Positions 1-12,095 of a stretch of 64,000 nucleotides of DNA are shown here, piece after piece. A model generated the notes under the pieces. That model did not search any database. It was given only the letters and a program-made list of their open reading frames with translations, and was not told the DNA's origin. Made by a program: the position numbers and the translations under genes. The DNA is taken from assembly GCA_027924585.1 (NCBI GenBank), contig BSBM01000917.1:8733501-8797500 (forward strand), in the 5' to 3' direction. This stretch comes from Larix kaempferi. Taxonomy: Eukaryota > Streptophyta > Pinopsida > Pinales > Pinaceae. Position 1 is the first letter of the stretch; every line of letters starts with the position of its first letter.

Positions 1-345
1 GCTTTTCTTATTTCCGGACGAATGCGAAAACTATAGAAAGTCGTTATGACGTAGAATGTGCATACTTTGTTGATTCCATTGATGAAAAAAAACACATTTT
101 CTAAAAACTCATTTTTTTTACGAAATCATGTAAACCTTCTAGAAGCTGTGATTTTAAAAAACGGTGGAAGTAAGATTTTCTTATTTCCGGACGAATGCGA
201 AAACTGCAGAAAGTCGTTATGACGTAGAATGTGCATGCTTTGTTGATTCCATTGATGAAATAAAACACATTTTCTAAAAACTCATTTTTTTTACGAAATC
301 ATGTAAACCTTCTAGAAGCTGTGATTTTAAAAAACGGTGGAGGTA
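1..345. repeat. Two F monomers with GACGAATGCG, copy 1
   Basis: Two units with GACGAATGCGAAAAC, CCATTGATGAAA and ACTCATTTTTTTTACG; the second also has CTGCAG (PstI) and GTGCATGCTTTG. The same pair recurs about 5,003 bp downstream, equal to 29 monomers minus the 15-bp loss in the monomer at 346 plus single-base gains. Confidence 0.8.
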
Positions 346-503
346 AGCTTTTCTTACTTCCGGACGCATGCGCAAACTATAGAAAGTCATTCTGACGTAG
401 AATATGCATACTTTGTAGATTCCATTTATGAAATAAAACACATTTTCTAAAAACTCATGTTTTTTACGAAATCATGCAAACCTTTTAAAAAACGGTGGAG
501 GTA
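346..503. repeat. Short monomer (158 bp) lacking the TTCTAGAA palindrome
   Basis: Compared with its neighbours this unit lost 15 bp between CCTT and TTAAAAAAC near position 485. The loss removes the CTTCTAGAAG palindrome and the GCTGTG that follows. The repeated TT at the two edges would allow replication slippage. Confidence 0.85.
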
Positions 504-1259
504 AGCTTTTCTTACTTCCGGACGCATGCGCAAACTAAAGAAAGTCGTTATGATGTAGAATGTACATACTTTGTTGATTCTATTTATGAAATAAAACGCA
601 TTTTCTAAAAACTCGTGTTTTTTAAGAAATCATGTAAACCTTCTAGAAGCTGTGATTTTAAAAAATGGTGGAAGTAAGCTTTTCTTATTTCCGGACGCAT
701 GCGCAAACAATAGAAAGTCGTTATGACATAGAATGTGCATACTTTGTTGATTCTATTTATGAAATAAAACACATTTTCTAAAAACTTGTGTTTTTTAAGA
801 AATCATGTAAACCTTCTAGAAGCTGTCATTTTAAAAAACGGGGGAAGTAAGCTTTTCTTATTTCCAAACGCATGCGCAAACTATAGAAATTCGTTATGAC
901 GTAGAATGTGCATACTTTGTTGATTCCATTTATGAAATAAAACAAATTTTCTAAAAACTCGTGTTTTTTAAGAAATCACGTAAACCTTCTAGAAGCTGTG
1001 ATTTTAAAAAACTGGGGAAGTAAGCTTTTCTTATTTCCGGACGTATGCGCAAACTATAGAAAGTCGTTATGACGTAGAATGTGCATACTTTGTAGATTCC
1101 ATTTATGAAATAAAACACATTTTATAAAAACTCGTGTTTTTTACGAAATCATGTAAACCTTCTAGAAGCTGTGATTTTAAAAAACGGGGGAAGTAAGCTT
1201 TTCTTATTTCCGGACGCATGCGCAAACTATAGAAAGTCGTTATGACGTAGAATGTGCAT

Positions 1260-1690
1260 ACTTTGTAGATTCCATTTATGAAATAAAACATATTTTCTAA
1301 AAACTCGTGTTTTTTACGAAATCATGTAAACCTTCTAGAAGCTGTGATTTTAAAAAACGGTGGAAGTAAGCTTTTCTAATTTCCGGACGAATGCGCAAAC
1401 TATAGAAAGTCGTTATGATGTAGAATGTGCATACTTTGTTGATTCCATTTATGAAATAAAACACATTTTCTAAAAAATCGTGTTTTTTATGAAATCATGT
1501 AAACCTTCTAGAAGCTGTGATTTTAAAAAACAGGGGAAGTATGCTTTTCTCATTTCCGGACGCATGCGCAAACTATAGAAAGTCGTTACGAGGTAGAATG
1601 TGCATACTTTTTAGATTCCATTTATGAAATAAAACACATTTTCTAAAAACTCGTGTTTTTTACGAAATCATGTAAACCTTTTAGAAGCTG
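1260..1690. repeat. Local F duplication, copy 1 (1,384-bp spacing)
   Basis: About 2.5 monomers with AACATATTTTC, CTTTTCTAATTTCCGG (1371), CAGGGGAAGTATGC, CTTTTCTCATTTCC and GTTACGAGGTAG (1585). The same variants in the same order recur exactly 1,384 bp (8 monomers) downstream. Confidence 0.8.
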
Positions 1691-2643
1691 TGATTTTAAA
1701 AAACGGTGGAAGTAAGCTTTTCTTATTTACGGACGCATGCACAAACTATAGAAAGTTGTTATGACGTAGAATGTGCATACTTTGTAGATTCCATTTATGA
1801 AATAAAACACATTTTCTAAAAACTCGTGTTTTTTACGAAATCATGTAAACCTCCTAGAAGCTGTGATTTTAAAAAACGGTGGAAGTAAGCTTTTCTTATT
1901 TCCGGACGCATGCGCAAACTATAGAAAGTCGTTGTGACGTAGATTGTGCATACTTTGTAGATTCCATTTATGAAATAAAACACATTTTCTAAAAACTCAT
2001 GTTTTTTACGAAATTATGTAAACCTTCTAGAAGCTGTGATTTTAAAAAACGGTGGAAGTAATCTTTTCTTATTTCCGGACGCATGCGCAATCTATAGAAA
2101 GTCGTTATGACGTAGAATGTGCATACTTTATTGATTCCATTTATGAAATAAAACACATCTTCTAAAAACTCGTGTTTTTTAAGAAATCATGTAAACCTTC
2201 TAGAAGCTGTGATTTTAAAAAACGGTGGAAGTAAGCTTTTCTTATTTCCGGACGCATGCGCAAACTACAGAAAGTCGTTATGACGTAGAATGTGCATACT
2301 TTTTTGATTCCATTTATGAAATAAAACACATTTTCTAAAAACTCATGTTTTTTAATAAATCATGTAAACCTTCTAAAAGCTGTGATTTTAAAAAACGGGG
2401 GAAGTAAGCTTTTCTTATTTCCAAACGCATGCTCAAACTATAGAAAGTAGTTATGACGTAGAATGTACATACTTTGCTGATTCCATTTTTGAAATAAAAC
2501 ACATTTTCTAAAAACTCGTGTTTTTTAATAAATCATGTAAACCTTCTAGAAGCTGTGATTTTAAAAAACGGTGGAAGTAAGCTTTTCTTATTTCCGGACG
2601 CATGCGCAAACTATAGAAAGTCGTTGTGACGTAGATTGTGCAT

Positions 2644-3380
2644 ACTTTGTAGATTCCATTTATGAAATAAAACATATTTTCTAAAAACTCGTGTTTTTTA
2701 CGAAATCATGTAAACCTTCTAGAAGCTGTGATTTTAAAAAACGGTGGAAGTAAGCTTTTCTAATTTCCGGACGAATGCGCAAACTATAGAAAGTCGTTAT
2801 GATGTAGAATGTGCATACTTTGTTGATTCCATTTATGAAATAAAACACATTTTCTAAAAACTCGTGTTTTTTATGAAATCATGTAAACCTTCTAGAAGCT
2901 GTGATTTTAAAAAACAGGGGAAGTATGCTTTTCTCATTTCCGGACGCATGCGCAAACTATAGAAAGTCGTTACGAGGTAGAATGTGCATACTTTTTAGAT
3001 TCCATTTATGAAATAAAACACATTTTCTAAAAACTCGTGTTTTTTACGAAATCATGTAAACCTTCTAGAAGCTGTGATTTTAAAAAACGGTGGAAGTAAG
3101 CTTTTCTTATTTCCGGATGCATGCGCAAACTATAGAAAGTCGTTATGATGTAGAATGTGCATACTTTGTTGATTCCATTTATGAAATAAAACACATTTTC
3201 TAAAAACTCGTGTTTTTTATGAAATCATGTAAACCTTCTAGAAGCTGTGATTTTAAAAAACAGGGGAAGTATGCTTTTCTCATTTCCGGACGCATGCGCA
3301 AACTATAGAAATTCGTTACGAGGTAGAATATGCATACTTTTTAGATTCCATTTATGAAATAAAACACAGTTTCTAAAAAC
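2644..3380. repeat. Local F duplication, copies 2 and 3
   Basis: CTTTTCTAATTTCCGG recurs at 2755 and GTTACGAGGTAG at 2969, each 1,384 bp after the first copy. GTTACGAGGTAG appears again at 3315, 346 bp (two monomers) later, so the pair was then duplicated locally. The third copy has drifted (GAAATTCG, GAATATGC). Confidence 0.8.
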
Positions 3381-5003
3381 TCGTGTGTTTTACGAAATCA
3401 TGTAAACCTTATAGAAGCTCTGATTTTAAAAAACGGTGGAAGTAAGCTTTTCTTATTTCCGGACGCATGTGCAAACTATAGAAAGTCGTTATGACGAAGA
3501 ATGTGAATACTTTGTAGATTCCATTTACGAAATAAAACACATTTTCTAAAAACTCGTGTTTTTTACGAAATCATGTAAACCTTCTAGAAGCTGTGATTTT
3601 AAAAAACGGTGGAAGTAAGCTTTTCTTATATCCGGACGCATGCGGAAACTATAGAAAGTTGTTATGACGTAGAATGTGCATACTTTGTTGATTCCATTTA
3701 TGAAATGAAACACATTTTCTAAAAACTCGTGTTTTTTACGAAATCATGTAAACCTTCTAGAAGCTGTGATTTTAAAAAACGGTGGAAGTAAGCTTTTCTT
3801 ATTTCCGGATGCATGCGCAAACTATAGAAAGTCGTTATGACGTAGAATGTGCATACTTTGTTGATTCCATTTATGAAATAAAACACATTTTCTAAAAACT
3901 CATGTTTTTTAACAAATCATGTAAACCTTCTAGAAGCTGTGATTTTAAAAAACGGGGGAAGTAAGCTTTTCTTATTTCCAAACGCATGCGCAAACTATAG
4001 AAAGTCATTATGACGTAGAATGTGTATACTTTGTTGATTCCATTTATGAAATAAAACACATTTTCTAAAAACTCGTGTTTTTTAAGAAGTCATGTAAACA
4101 TTCTAAAAGCTGTGATTTTAAAAAACGGGGGAAGTAAGCTTTTCTTATTTCCGGACGCATGCGCAAACTATATCAAGTCGTTATGATGTAGAATGTGCAT
4201 ACTTTGTAGATTCCATTTATGAAATAAAACACATTTTCTAAAAACTCGTGTTTTTTAAGAAATCATGTAAAGCTTCTAGAAGCTGTGATTTTAAAAAACG
4301 GTGGAAGTAAGCTTTTCTTATTTCCGGACGCATGCGCAAACTATAGAAAGTCGTTATGACGTAGAATATGCATACTTTGTAGATTCCATTTATGAAATAA
4401 AACACATTTTCTAAAAACTCGTTTTTTTTTACGAAATGATGTAAACCTTCTAGAAGCTGTGATTTTAAAAAACGGTGGAAGTAAGCTTTTCTTATTTCCG
4501 GACGCATCCGCAAACTATAGAAAGTCGTTATGACGTAGCATGTGCATACTTTGTTGATTCTATTTATGAAATAAAAAACATTTTCTAAAAACTCGTGTTT
4601 TTTAAGAAATCATGTAAACCTTCTAGAAGATGTGATTTTAAAAAACGGGGGAAGTAAGCTTTTCTTATTTCCAAACGCATGCGCAAACTATAGAAGGTCG
4701 TTATGATGTAGAATGTGCGTACTTTGTTGATTCCATTTATGAAATAAAACACATTTTCTAAAAACTCGTGTTTTTTAAGAAATCATGTAAACCTTCTAAA
4801 AGCTGTGATTTTAAAAAACGGGGGAAGTAAGCTTTTCTTTTTTCCAAACGCATGCTCAAACTATAGAAAGTAGTTATGACGTAGAATGTGCATACTTTGT
4901 AGATTCCATTTATGAAATAAAACACATTTTCTAAAAACTCGTGTTTTTTAATAAATCATGTAAACCTTCTAGAAGCTGTGATTTTAAAAAACGGTGGAAG
5001 TAA

Positions 5004-5349
5004 GCTTTTCTTATTTCCGGACGAATGCACAAACTATAGAAAGTCGTTATGACGTAGAATGTGCATACTTTGTTGATTCCATTGATGAAATAAAACACAT
5101 TTTCTAAAAACTCATTTTTTTTTACGAAATCATGTAAACCTTCTAGAAGCTGTGATTTTAAAAAACGGTGGAAGTAAGCTTTTCTTATTTCCGGACGAAT
5201 GTGAAAACTGCAGAAAGTCGTTATGACGTAGAATGTGCATGCTTTGTTGATTCCATTGATGAAATAAAACACATTTTCTAAAAACTCATTTTTTTTACGA
5301 AATCATGTAAACCTTCTAGAAGTTGTGATTTTAAAAAACGGTGGAAGTA
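5004..5349. repeat. Two F monomers with GACGAATGCG, copy 2
   Basis: Match to 1-345: GACGAATGTGAAAACTGCAG (5193), GTGCATGCTTTG and CCATTGATGAAA are shared. The preceding unit has one extra T in its T-run near 5115, which shifts phase by one base and produces a long fortuitous open frame on the minus strand. Confidence 0.78.
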
Positions 5350-7771
5350 AGATTTTCTTATTTCCGGACGAATGCGAAAACTGCAGAAAGTCGTTATGAC
5401 GTAGAATGTGCATACTTTGTTGATTCCATTAATGAAATAAAACACACTTTCTAAAAAGTCGTGTTTTTTACGAAATCATGTAAACCTTCTAGAAGCTGTG
5501 ATTTTAAAAAACGGTGGAAGTAAACTTTTCTTATTTCCGGACGCATGCGCAAACTATAGAAAGTCGTTATGACATAGAATGTGCATACTTTGTTGATTCC
5601 ATTTATGAAATAAAACACATTTTCTAAAAACTTGTGTTTTTTAGGAAATCATGTAAACCTTCTAAAAGCTGTGATTTTAAAAAACGGGGGAAGTAAGCTT
5701 TTCTTATTTCCAAACGCATGCTCAAACTATAGAAAGTAGTTATGACGTAGAATGTACATACTTTGTTGATTCCATTTTTGAAATAAAACATATTTTCTAA
5801 AAACTCGTGTTTTTTAATAAATCATGTAAACCTTCTAGAAGCTGTGATTTTAAAAAATGGGGGAAGTAATCTTTTCTTATTTCTGGATGCATGCGCAAAC
5901 TATAGAAAGTCGTTATGACATAAAATGTGCATACTTTGTAGATTCCATTTATGAAATAAAACACATTTTCTAAAAGCTCGTGTTTTTTACGAAATCATGT
6001 AAACCTTATAGAAGCTGTGATTTTAAAAAACGGTCGAAGTAAGCTTTTCTTATTTCCGGACGCATGCGCAAACTATAGAAAGTCGTTATGGTGAAGAATT
6101 TGCATACTTTGTAGATTCCATTTACGAAATAAAACACATTTGCTAAAAACTCATGTTTTTTACGAAATCATGTAAACCTTCTAGAAGCTGTGATTTTAAA
6201 AAACAGTGGAAGTAAGCTTTTCTTATTTCTGGATGCATGCGCAAACTATAGAATGTCGTTATGACGTAGAATGTGCATACTTTGTTGATTCCATTTATGA
6301 AATAAAACGCATTTTCTAAAAACTCATGTTTTTTAACAAATCATGTAAACCTTCTAGAAGCCGTGATTTTAAAAAACGGGGGAAGTAAGCTTTTCTTATT
6401 TCCAAACGCATGCGCAAACTATAGAAAGTCGTTATGACGTAGAATGTGCATACTTTGTTGATTCCATTTATTTAATAAAACACATTTTCTAAAAACTCGT
6501 GTTTTTTAAGAAATCATGCAAAACTTCTAGAATCTGTGATTTTAAAAAACTGGGGAGGTAATCTTTTCTTATTTCCGGACGCATGCGCAAACTATAGAAA
6601 GTCGTTATGTAAGTAGAATGTGCATACTTTGTTGATTCCATTTATGAAATAAAACACATTTTCTAAAAACTCGTGTTTTTTAAGAAGTCATGTAAACCTT
6701 CTAGAAGCTGTGATTTTAAAAAATGGTGGAAGTAAGCTTTTCTTATTTCCGGACGCATGTGCAAACTATAGAAAGTCGTTATGACTTAGAATGTGCATAC
6801 TTTGGTTATTCCATTTATGAAATAAAACACATTTTCTAAAAACTCGTGTTTTTTAAGAAATCATGTAAACCTTCTAGAAGCTGTGATTTTAAAAAACGGG
6901 GGATGTAAGCTTTTCTTATTTCCAAATGCATGCGCAAACTATAGAAAGTTGTTATGACTTAGAACGTGCATACTTTGTTGATTCCATTGATGAAATAAAA
7001 CACATTTTCTAAAAACTCGTGTTTTTTAAGAAATCATGTAAACCTTCTAGAAGCTGTGATTTTAAAAAACGGTGGAAGTAAGCTTTTCTTATTTCCAGAC
7101 GCATGCGCAAACTATAGAAAGTCGTTATGACGTAGAATGTGCATACTTTGTTGATTCCATTGATGAAATAAAACACATTTTCTAAAAACTCGTGTTTTTT
7201 AAGAAATCATGTAAACCTTCTAGAAGCTGTGATTTTAAAAAATGGGGGAAGTAAGCTTTTCTTATTTCCGGACGCATGCACAAACTATAGAAAGTCGTTA
7301 TGACGTAGCATGTGCATACTTTGTAGATTCCATTTATGAAATAAAACACATTTTCTAAAAACTCATGTTTTTTACGAGATCATGTAAACCTTCTAGAAGC
7401 TGTGATTTTAAAAAACGGTGGAAGGAAGCTTTTCTTATTTTCGGACGCATGCGCAAACCAAGAAATTCGTTATGACGTAGAATGTGCATACTTTGCTGAT
7501 TCCATTTATGAAATAAAACACATTTTCTAAAAAGTCATGTTTTTTACGAAATCATGTAAACCTTCTAGAAGCTGTGATTTTAAAAAGCGGGGGAAGTAAG
7601 CTTTTCTTATTTCCAAACGCATGCGCAAACTATAGAAAGTCGTTCTGACGTAGAATGTGCATACTTTGTTGATTCCATTTATGAAATAAAACACATTTTC
7701 TAAAAACTCGTGTTTTTTAAGAAATCATGTAAACCTTCTAGAAGCTGTGATTTTAAAAAACGGGGGAAGTA

Positions 7772-9328
7772 AGCTTTTCTTATTTCCGGACGCATGCGCA
7801 AACTATAGAAATTCGTTATGACGTAGAATGTGCCTACTTTTTTGATTCCATTTATGAAATAAAACACATTTTCTAAAAACTCGTGTTTTTTAAGAAATCA
7901 TGTAAACATTCTAGAAGCTGTGATTTTAAAAAACGGTGGAAGTAAGCTTTTCTTATTTCCGGACGCATGCGCAAACTATAGAAAGTCGTTATGACGTAGA
8001 ATGTGCATACTTTTTTGATTCCATTTATGAAATAAAACACATTTTCTAAAAACTCGTGTTTTTTAAGAAATCATGTAAACCTTCTAGAAGCTGTCATTTT
8101 AAAAAACGGGGGAAGTAAGCTTTTCTTATTTCCAAACGCATGCTCAAACTATAGAAAGTCTTTATGACGTAGAATGTACATACTTTGTTGATTCCATTTT
8201 TTAAATAAAACACATTTTCTAAAAACTCGTGTTTTTTAATAAATCATGTAAACCTTCTAGAAGCTGTGATTTTAAAAAACGGGAGTGGTAAGCTTTTCTT
8301 ATTTCCGGACGCATAAGAAAACTATAGAAAGTCGTTATGACATAGAATGTGCATACTTTGTAGATTCCATCTATGAAATAAAACACATTTTCTAAAAACT
8401 CATGTTTTTTAATAAATCATGTAAACCTTCTAGAAGCTGTAATTTTAAAAAACCGGGGAAGCAAGCTTTTCTTATTTCCAGACGAATGCGCAAACTATAG
8501 AAATTCATTATGACGTATAATGTGCATACTTTGTTGATTCCATTTAAGAAATAAAACACATTTTCTAAAAACTCGTGTCTTTTAAGAAATCATGTAAACC
8601 TTCTAGAAGCTGTGATTTTAAAAAACGGTGGAAGTAAGATTTTCTTATTTCCGGATGCATGCGCAAACTATAGAAAGTCGTTGTGACATAGAATGTGCAT
8701 ACTTTGTAGATTCCATTTATGAAATAAAACACATTTTCTAAAAACTCGTTTTTTTTACGAAATCATGTAAACCTTCTAGAAACTGTGATTTTAAAAAACG
8801 GTGGAAGTAAGCTTTTCTTATTTCCGGACGCATCCACAAACTATAGAAAGTCCTTATGACGTAGAATGTGCATACTTTGTTGATTCTATTTATGAAATAA
8901 AACACATTTTCTAAAAACTCGTGTTTTTTAAGAACTCATGTAAACCTTCTAGAAGCTGTGATTTTAAAAAACGGTGGAAGTAAGCTTTTCTTATTTCCAA
9001 ACGCATGCGCAAACTATAGAAGGTCATTATGATGTAGAATGTGCATACTTTGTTGATTTCATTGATGAAATAAAACACATTTTCTAAAAAATAGTGTTTT
9101 TTACGAAATCATGTAAACCTTCTGGAAGCTGTGATTTTAAAAAACCGGGGAAGTAAGCTATTCTTATTTCCAAATGCATGCGCAAACTATAGAAGGTCGT
9201 TATGATGTAGAATGTGCATACTTTGTTGATTCCATTTATGAAATAAAACACATTTTTTAAAAACTCATGTTTTTTACGAAATCATGTAAACCTTCTAGAA
9301 GCTGTGATTTTAAAAAACGGGGGAAGTA
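7772..9328. repeat. HOR segment U0, first ordered monomers
   Basis: Nine monomers in the order P1-P8, P12. Diagnostic variants present: GTGCCTACTTTTTTG (P1), CATGCTCAAAC with GTACATAC (P3), a CGCATAAG unit (P4), CATTTAAGAAAT (P5), GTCCTTATG (P7), GAAGGTCATTATGATG (P8), AGCTATTC (P12). This is the left edge of the ordered domain. Its copies are less uniform than those further in (for example GCATAAGAAAAC and GCATCCACAAAC). Confidence 0.75.
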
Positions 9329-12095
9329 AGCTTTTCTTATTTCCAAACACATGCGCAAACTATAGAAAGTCGTTTTGATGTAGAATGTGCATACTTTGTT
9401 GATTCTATTTATGAAATAAAACACATTTTCTAAAAACTCGTGTTTTTTAAGAAATCATGTAAACCTTCTAGAAGCTGTGATTTTAAAAAACGGGGGAAGT
9501 AATCTTTTCTTATTTCCGGACGCATGCGCAAACTATAGAAAGTCGTTATGATGTAGAATGTGCATACTTTGTTGATTCCATTTATGAAATAAAACACATT
9601 TTCTAAAAACTTGTGTTTTTTACGAAATCATTTAAACCTTCTAGAAGCTGTGATTTTAAAAAACGGGGGAAGTAAGCTTTTCTTATTTCCGGACGCATGC
9701 GCAAACTATAGAAATTCGTTATGACGTAGAATGTGCATACTTTGTTGATTCTATTTATGAAATAAAACACATTTTCTAAAAACTCATGTTTTTTAAGAAA
9801 TCATGTAAACCTTCTAGAAGCTGTGATTTTAAAAAACGGGGGATGTAAGCTTTTCTTATTTCCAAACGCATGCGCAAACTATAGAAAGTCGTTATGACGT
9901 AGAATGTGCATACTTTTTTTAATCCATTTATGAAATAAAACACATTTTCTAAAAACTCGTGTTTTTTAAGAAATCATGTAAACCTTCTAGAAGCTGTGAT
10001 TTTAAAAAACGGGGGAAGTAAGCTTTTCTTATTTCTGGACGCATGCACAAACTATAGAAAGTCATTATGACGTAGAATGTGCTTACTTTGTAAATTCCAT
10101 TTATGAAATAAAACAAATTTTCGAAAAACTTGTGTTTCTTACGAAATCATGTAAACCTTCTAGAAGCCGTGATTTTAAAAAACGGTGGAAGTAAGCTTTT
10201 CTTATTTCCGGACGCACGCGCAAACTATAGAAAGTCGTTATGATGTAGAATGTGCATACTTTGTTGATTCCATTTACGAAATAAAACACATTTTCTAAAA
10301 ACTCGTGTTTTTTAAGAAATCATGTAAACCTTCTAGAAGCTGTGATTTTAAAAAACGGGGGAAGTAAGCTTTTCTTATTTCCGGACGCATGCGCAAACTA
10401 TAGAAAGTTGTTATGACGTAGAATGTGCCTACTTTTTTGATTCCATTTATGAAATAAAACACATTTTCTAAAAACTCGTGTTTTTTAAGAAATCATGTAA
10501 ACATTCTAGAAGCTGTGATTTTAAAAAACGGTGGAAGTAAGCTTTTCTTATTTCCGGACGCATGCGCAAACTATAGAAAGTCGTTATGACGTAGAATGTG
10601 CATACTTTTTTGATTCTATTTATGAAATAAAACACATTTTCTAAAAACTCGTGTTTTTTAAGAAATCATGTAAACCTTCTAGAAGCTGTCATTTTGAAAA
10701 ACGGGGGAAGTAAGCTTTTCTTATTTCCAAACGCATGCTCAAACTATAGAAAGTCTTTATGACGTAGAATGTACATACTTTGTTGATTCCATTTTTTAAA
10801 TAAAACACATTTTCTAAAAACTCGTGTTTTTTAATAAATCATGTAAACCTTCTAGAAGCTGTGATTTTAAAAAACGGGGGAGGTAAACTTTTCTTATTTC
10901 CGGACGCATAAGCAAACTATGGAAAGTCGTTATGACATAGAATGTGCATAATTTGTAGATTCCATCTATGAAATAAAACACATTTTCTAAAAACTCATGT
11001 TTTTTAATAAATCATGTAAACCTTCTAGAAGCTGTGATTTTAAAAAACGGGGGAAGCAAGCTTTTCTTATTTCCAGACGAATGCGCAAACTATAGAAATT
11101 CGTTATGACGTATAATGTGCATACTTTGTTGATTGCATTTAAGAAATAAAACACATTTTCTAAAACTCGGGTCTTTTAAGAAATCATGTAAACCTTCTAG
11201 AAGCTGTGATTTTAAAAAACGGTGGAAGTAAGATTTTCTTATTTCCGGACGCATGCGCAAACTATAGAAAGTCGTTGTGACGTAGAATGTGCATACTTTG
11301 TAGATTCTATTTATGAAATAAAACACATTTTCTAAAAACTCGTGTTTTTTACGAAATCATGTAAACCTTCTAGAAGCTGTGATTTTAAAAAACGGTGGAA
11401 GTAAGCTTTTCTTATTTCCGGACGCATCCGTAAACTATAGAAAGTCCTTATGACGTAGAATGTGCATACTTCGTTGATTCTATTTATGAAATAAAACACA
11501 TTTTCTAAAAACTCGTGTTTTTTAAAGAAATCATGTAAACCTTCTAGAAGCTGTGATTTTAAAAAACGGGGGAAGTAAGCTTTTCTTATTTCCAAACGCA
11601 TGCGCAAACTATAGAAGGTCATTATGATGTAGAATGTGCATACTTTGTTGATTCCATTGATGAAATAAAACACATTTTCTAAAAACTCGTGTTTTTTACG
11701 AAATCATGTAAACCTTCTAGAAGCTGCGATTTTAAAAAACGAGGGAAGTAAGCTTTTCTTATTACCAAATGCATGCGCAAACTATAGAAAGTCGTTTTGA
11801 CGTAGAATGTGCATACTTTGTTGATTCCATTTATTTAATAAAACACATTTTCTAAAAACTCGTGTTTTTTAAGAAATCATTCAAAACTTCTAGAATCTGT
11901 GATTTTAAAAAACAGGGGAGGTAAGCTTTTCTTATTTCCGGACGCATCCGCAAACTATAGATAGTCGTTATGACGTAGAATGTGCATACTTTGTTGATTC
12001 CATTTATGAAATAAAACACATTTTCTAAAAACTCGTGTTTTTTACGAAATCATGTAACCTTCTAGAAGCTGTGATTTTAAAAAACGGGGGAAGTA
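9329..12095. repeat. HOR segment U1, 16 monomers
   Basis: Order: P13, a P15-like unit, a (P16 variant), b (P17/P18 hybrid), P20, P21, P1-P9, P10/P12 hybrid. The a-b-c-d quartet at 9675-10366 (c is P20, d is P21) appears to be the source of the amplified six-monomer repeat at 16-19 kb. From the b monomer on, this segment is duplicated 9,165 bp downstream. Confidence 0.75.

Larger units (their letters stand above)
1..7771. repeat. Left flank F: heterogeneous satellite monomers
   Basis: About 45 monomers lacking the 21-class order seen further right. Variants are mixed, and short local duplications recur (8, 2 and 29 monomers apart). From 660 to about 4900 the monomer sequence matches 58086-62856, including private variants such as GACGTATGCGC (1040), CGCAATCTATAG (2086), GACGAAGAATGTGAATAC (3493) and TAGCATGTGC (4536). 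The segment from about 5000 to 7770 holds more monomers of the same loose kind (for example GTTATGTAAGTAG near 6606 and CAAACCAAGAAATTCG near 7455). No gene or other element is visible. Confidence 0.85.

Noticed and set aside
1103-1291. Minus-strand open frames of about 62 codons beginning MFYFINGI, repeated throughout the window
   Set aside because: 173 is not a multiple of 3, so the frame shifts at each unit and stops shortly after one monomer. The frame is a property of the repeat, recurs in dozens of places, and shows no codon bias, signal or domain.
4931-5272. Longer minus-strand frames of 78-113 codons (4238, 4931, 11090, 11332, 12541, 20255, 29832, 62683)
   Set aside because: Each spans a unit with a single-base or larger indel that happens to keep the frame open into the next monomer. 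They are by-products of indels, not genes.
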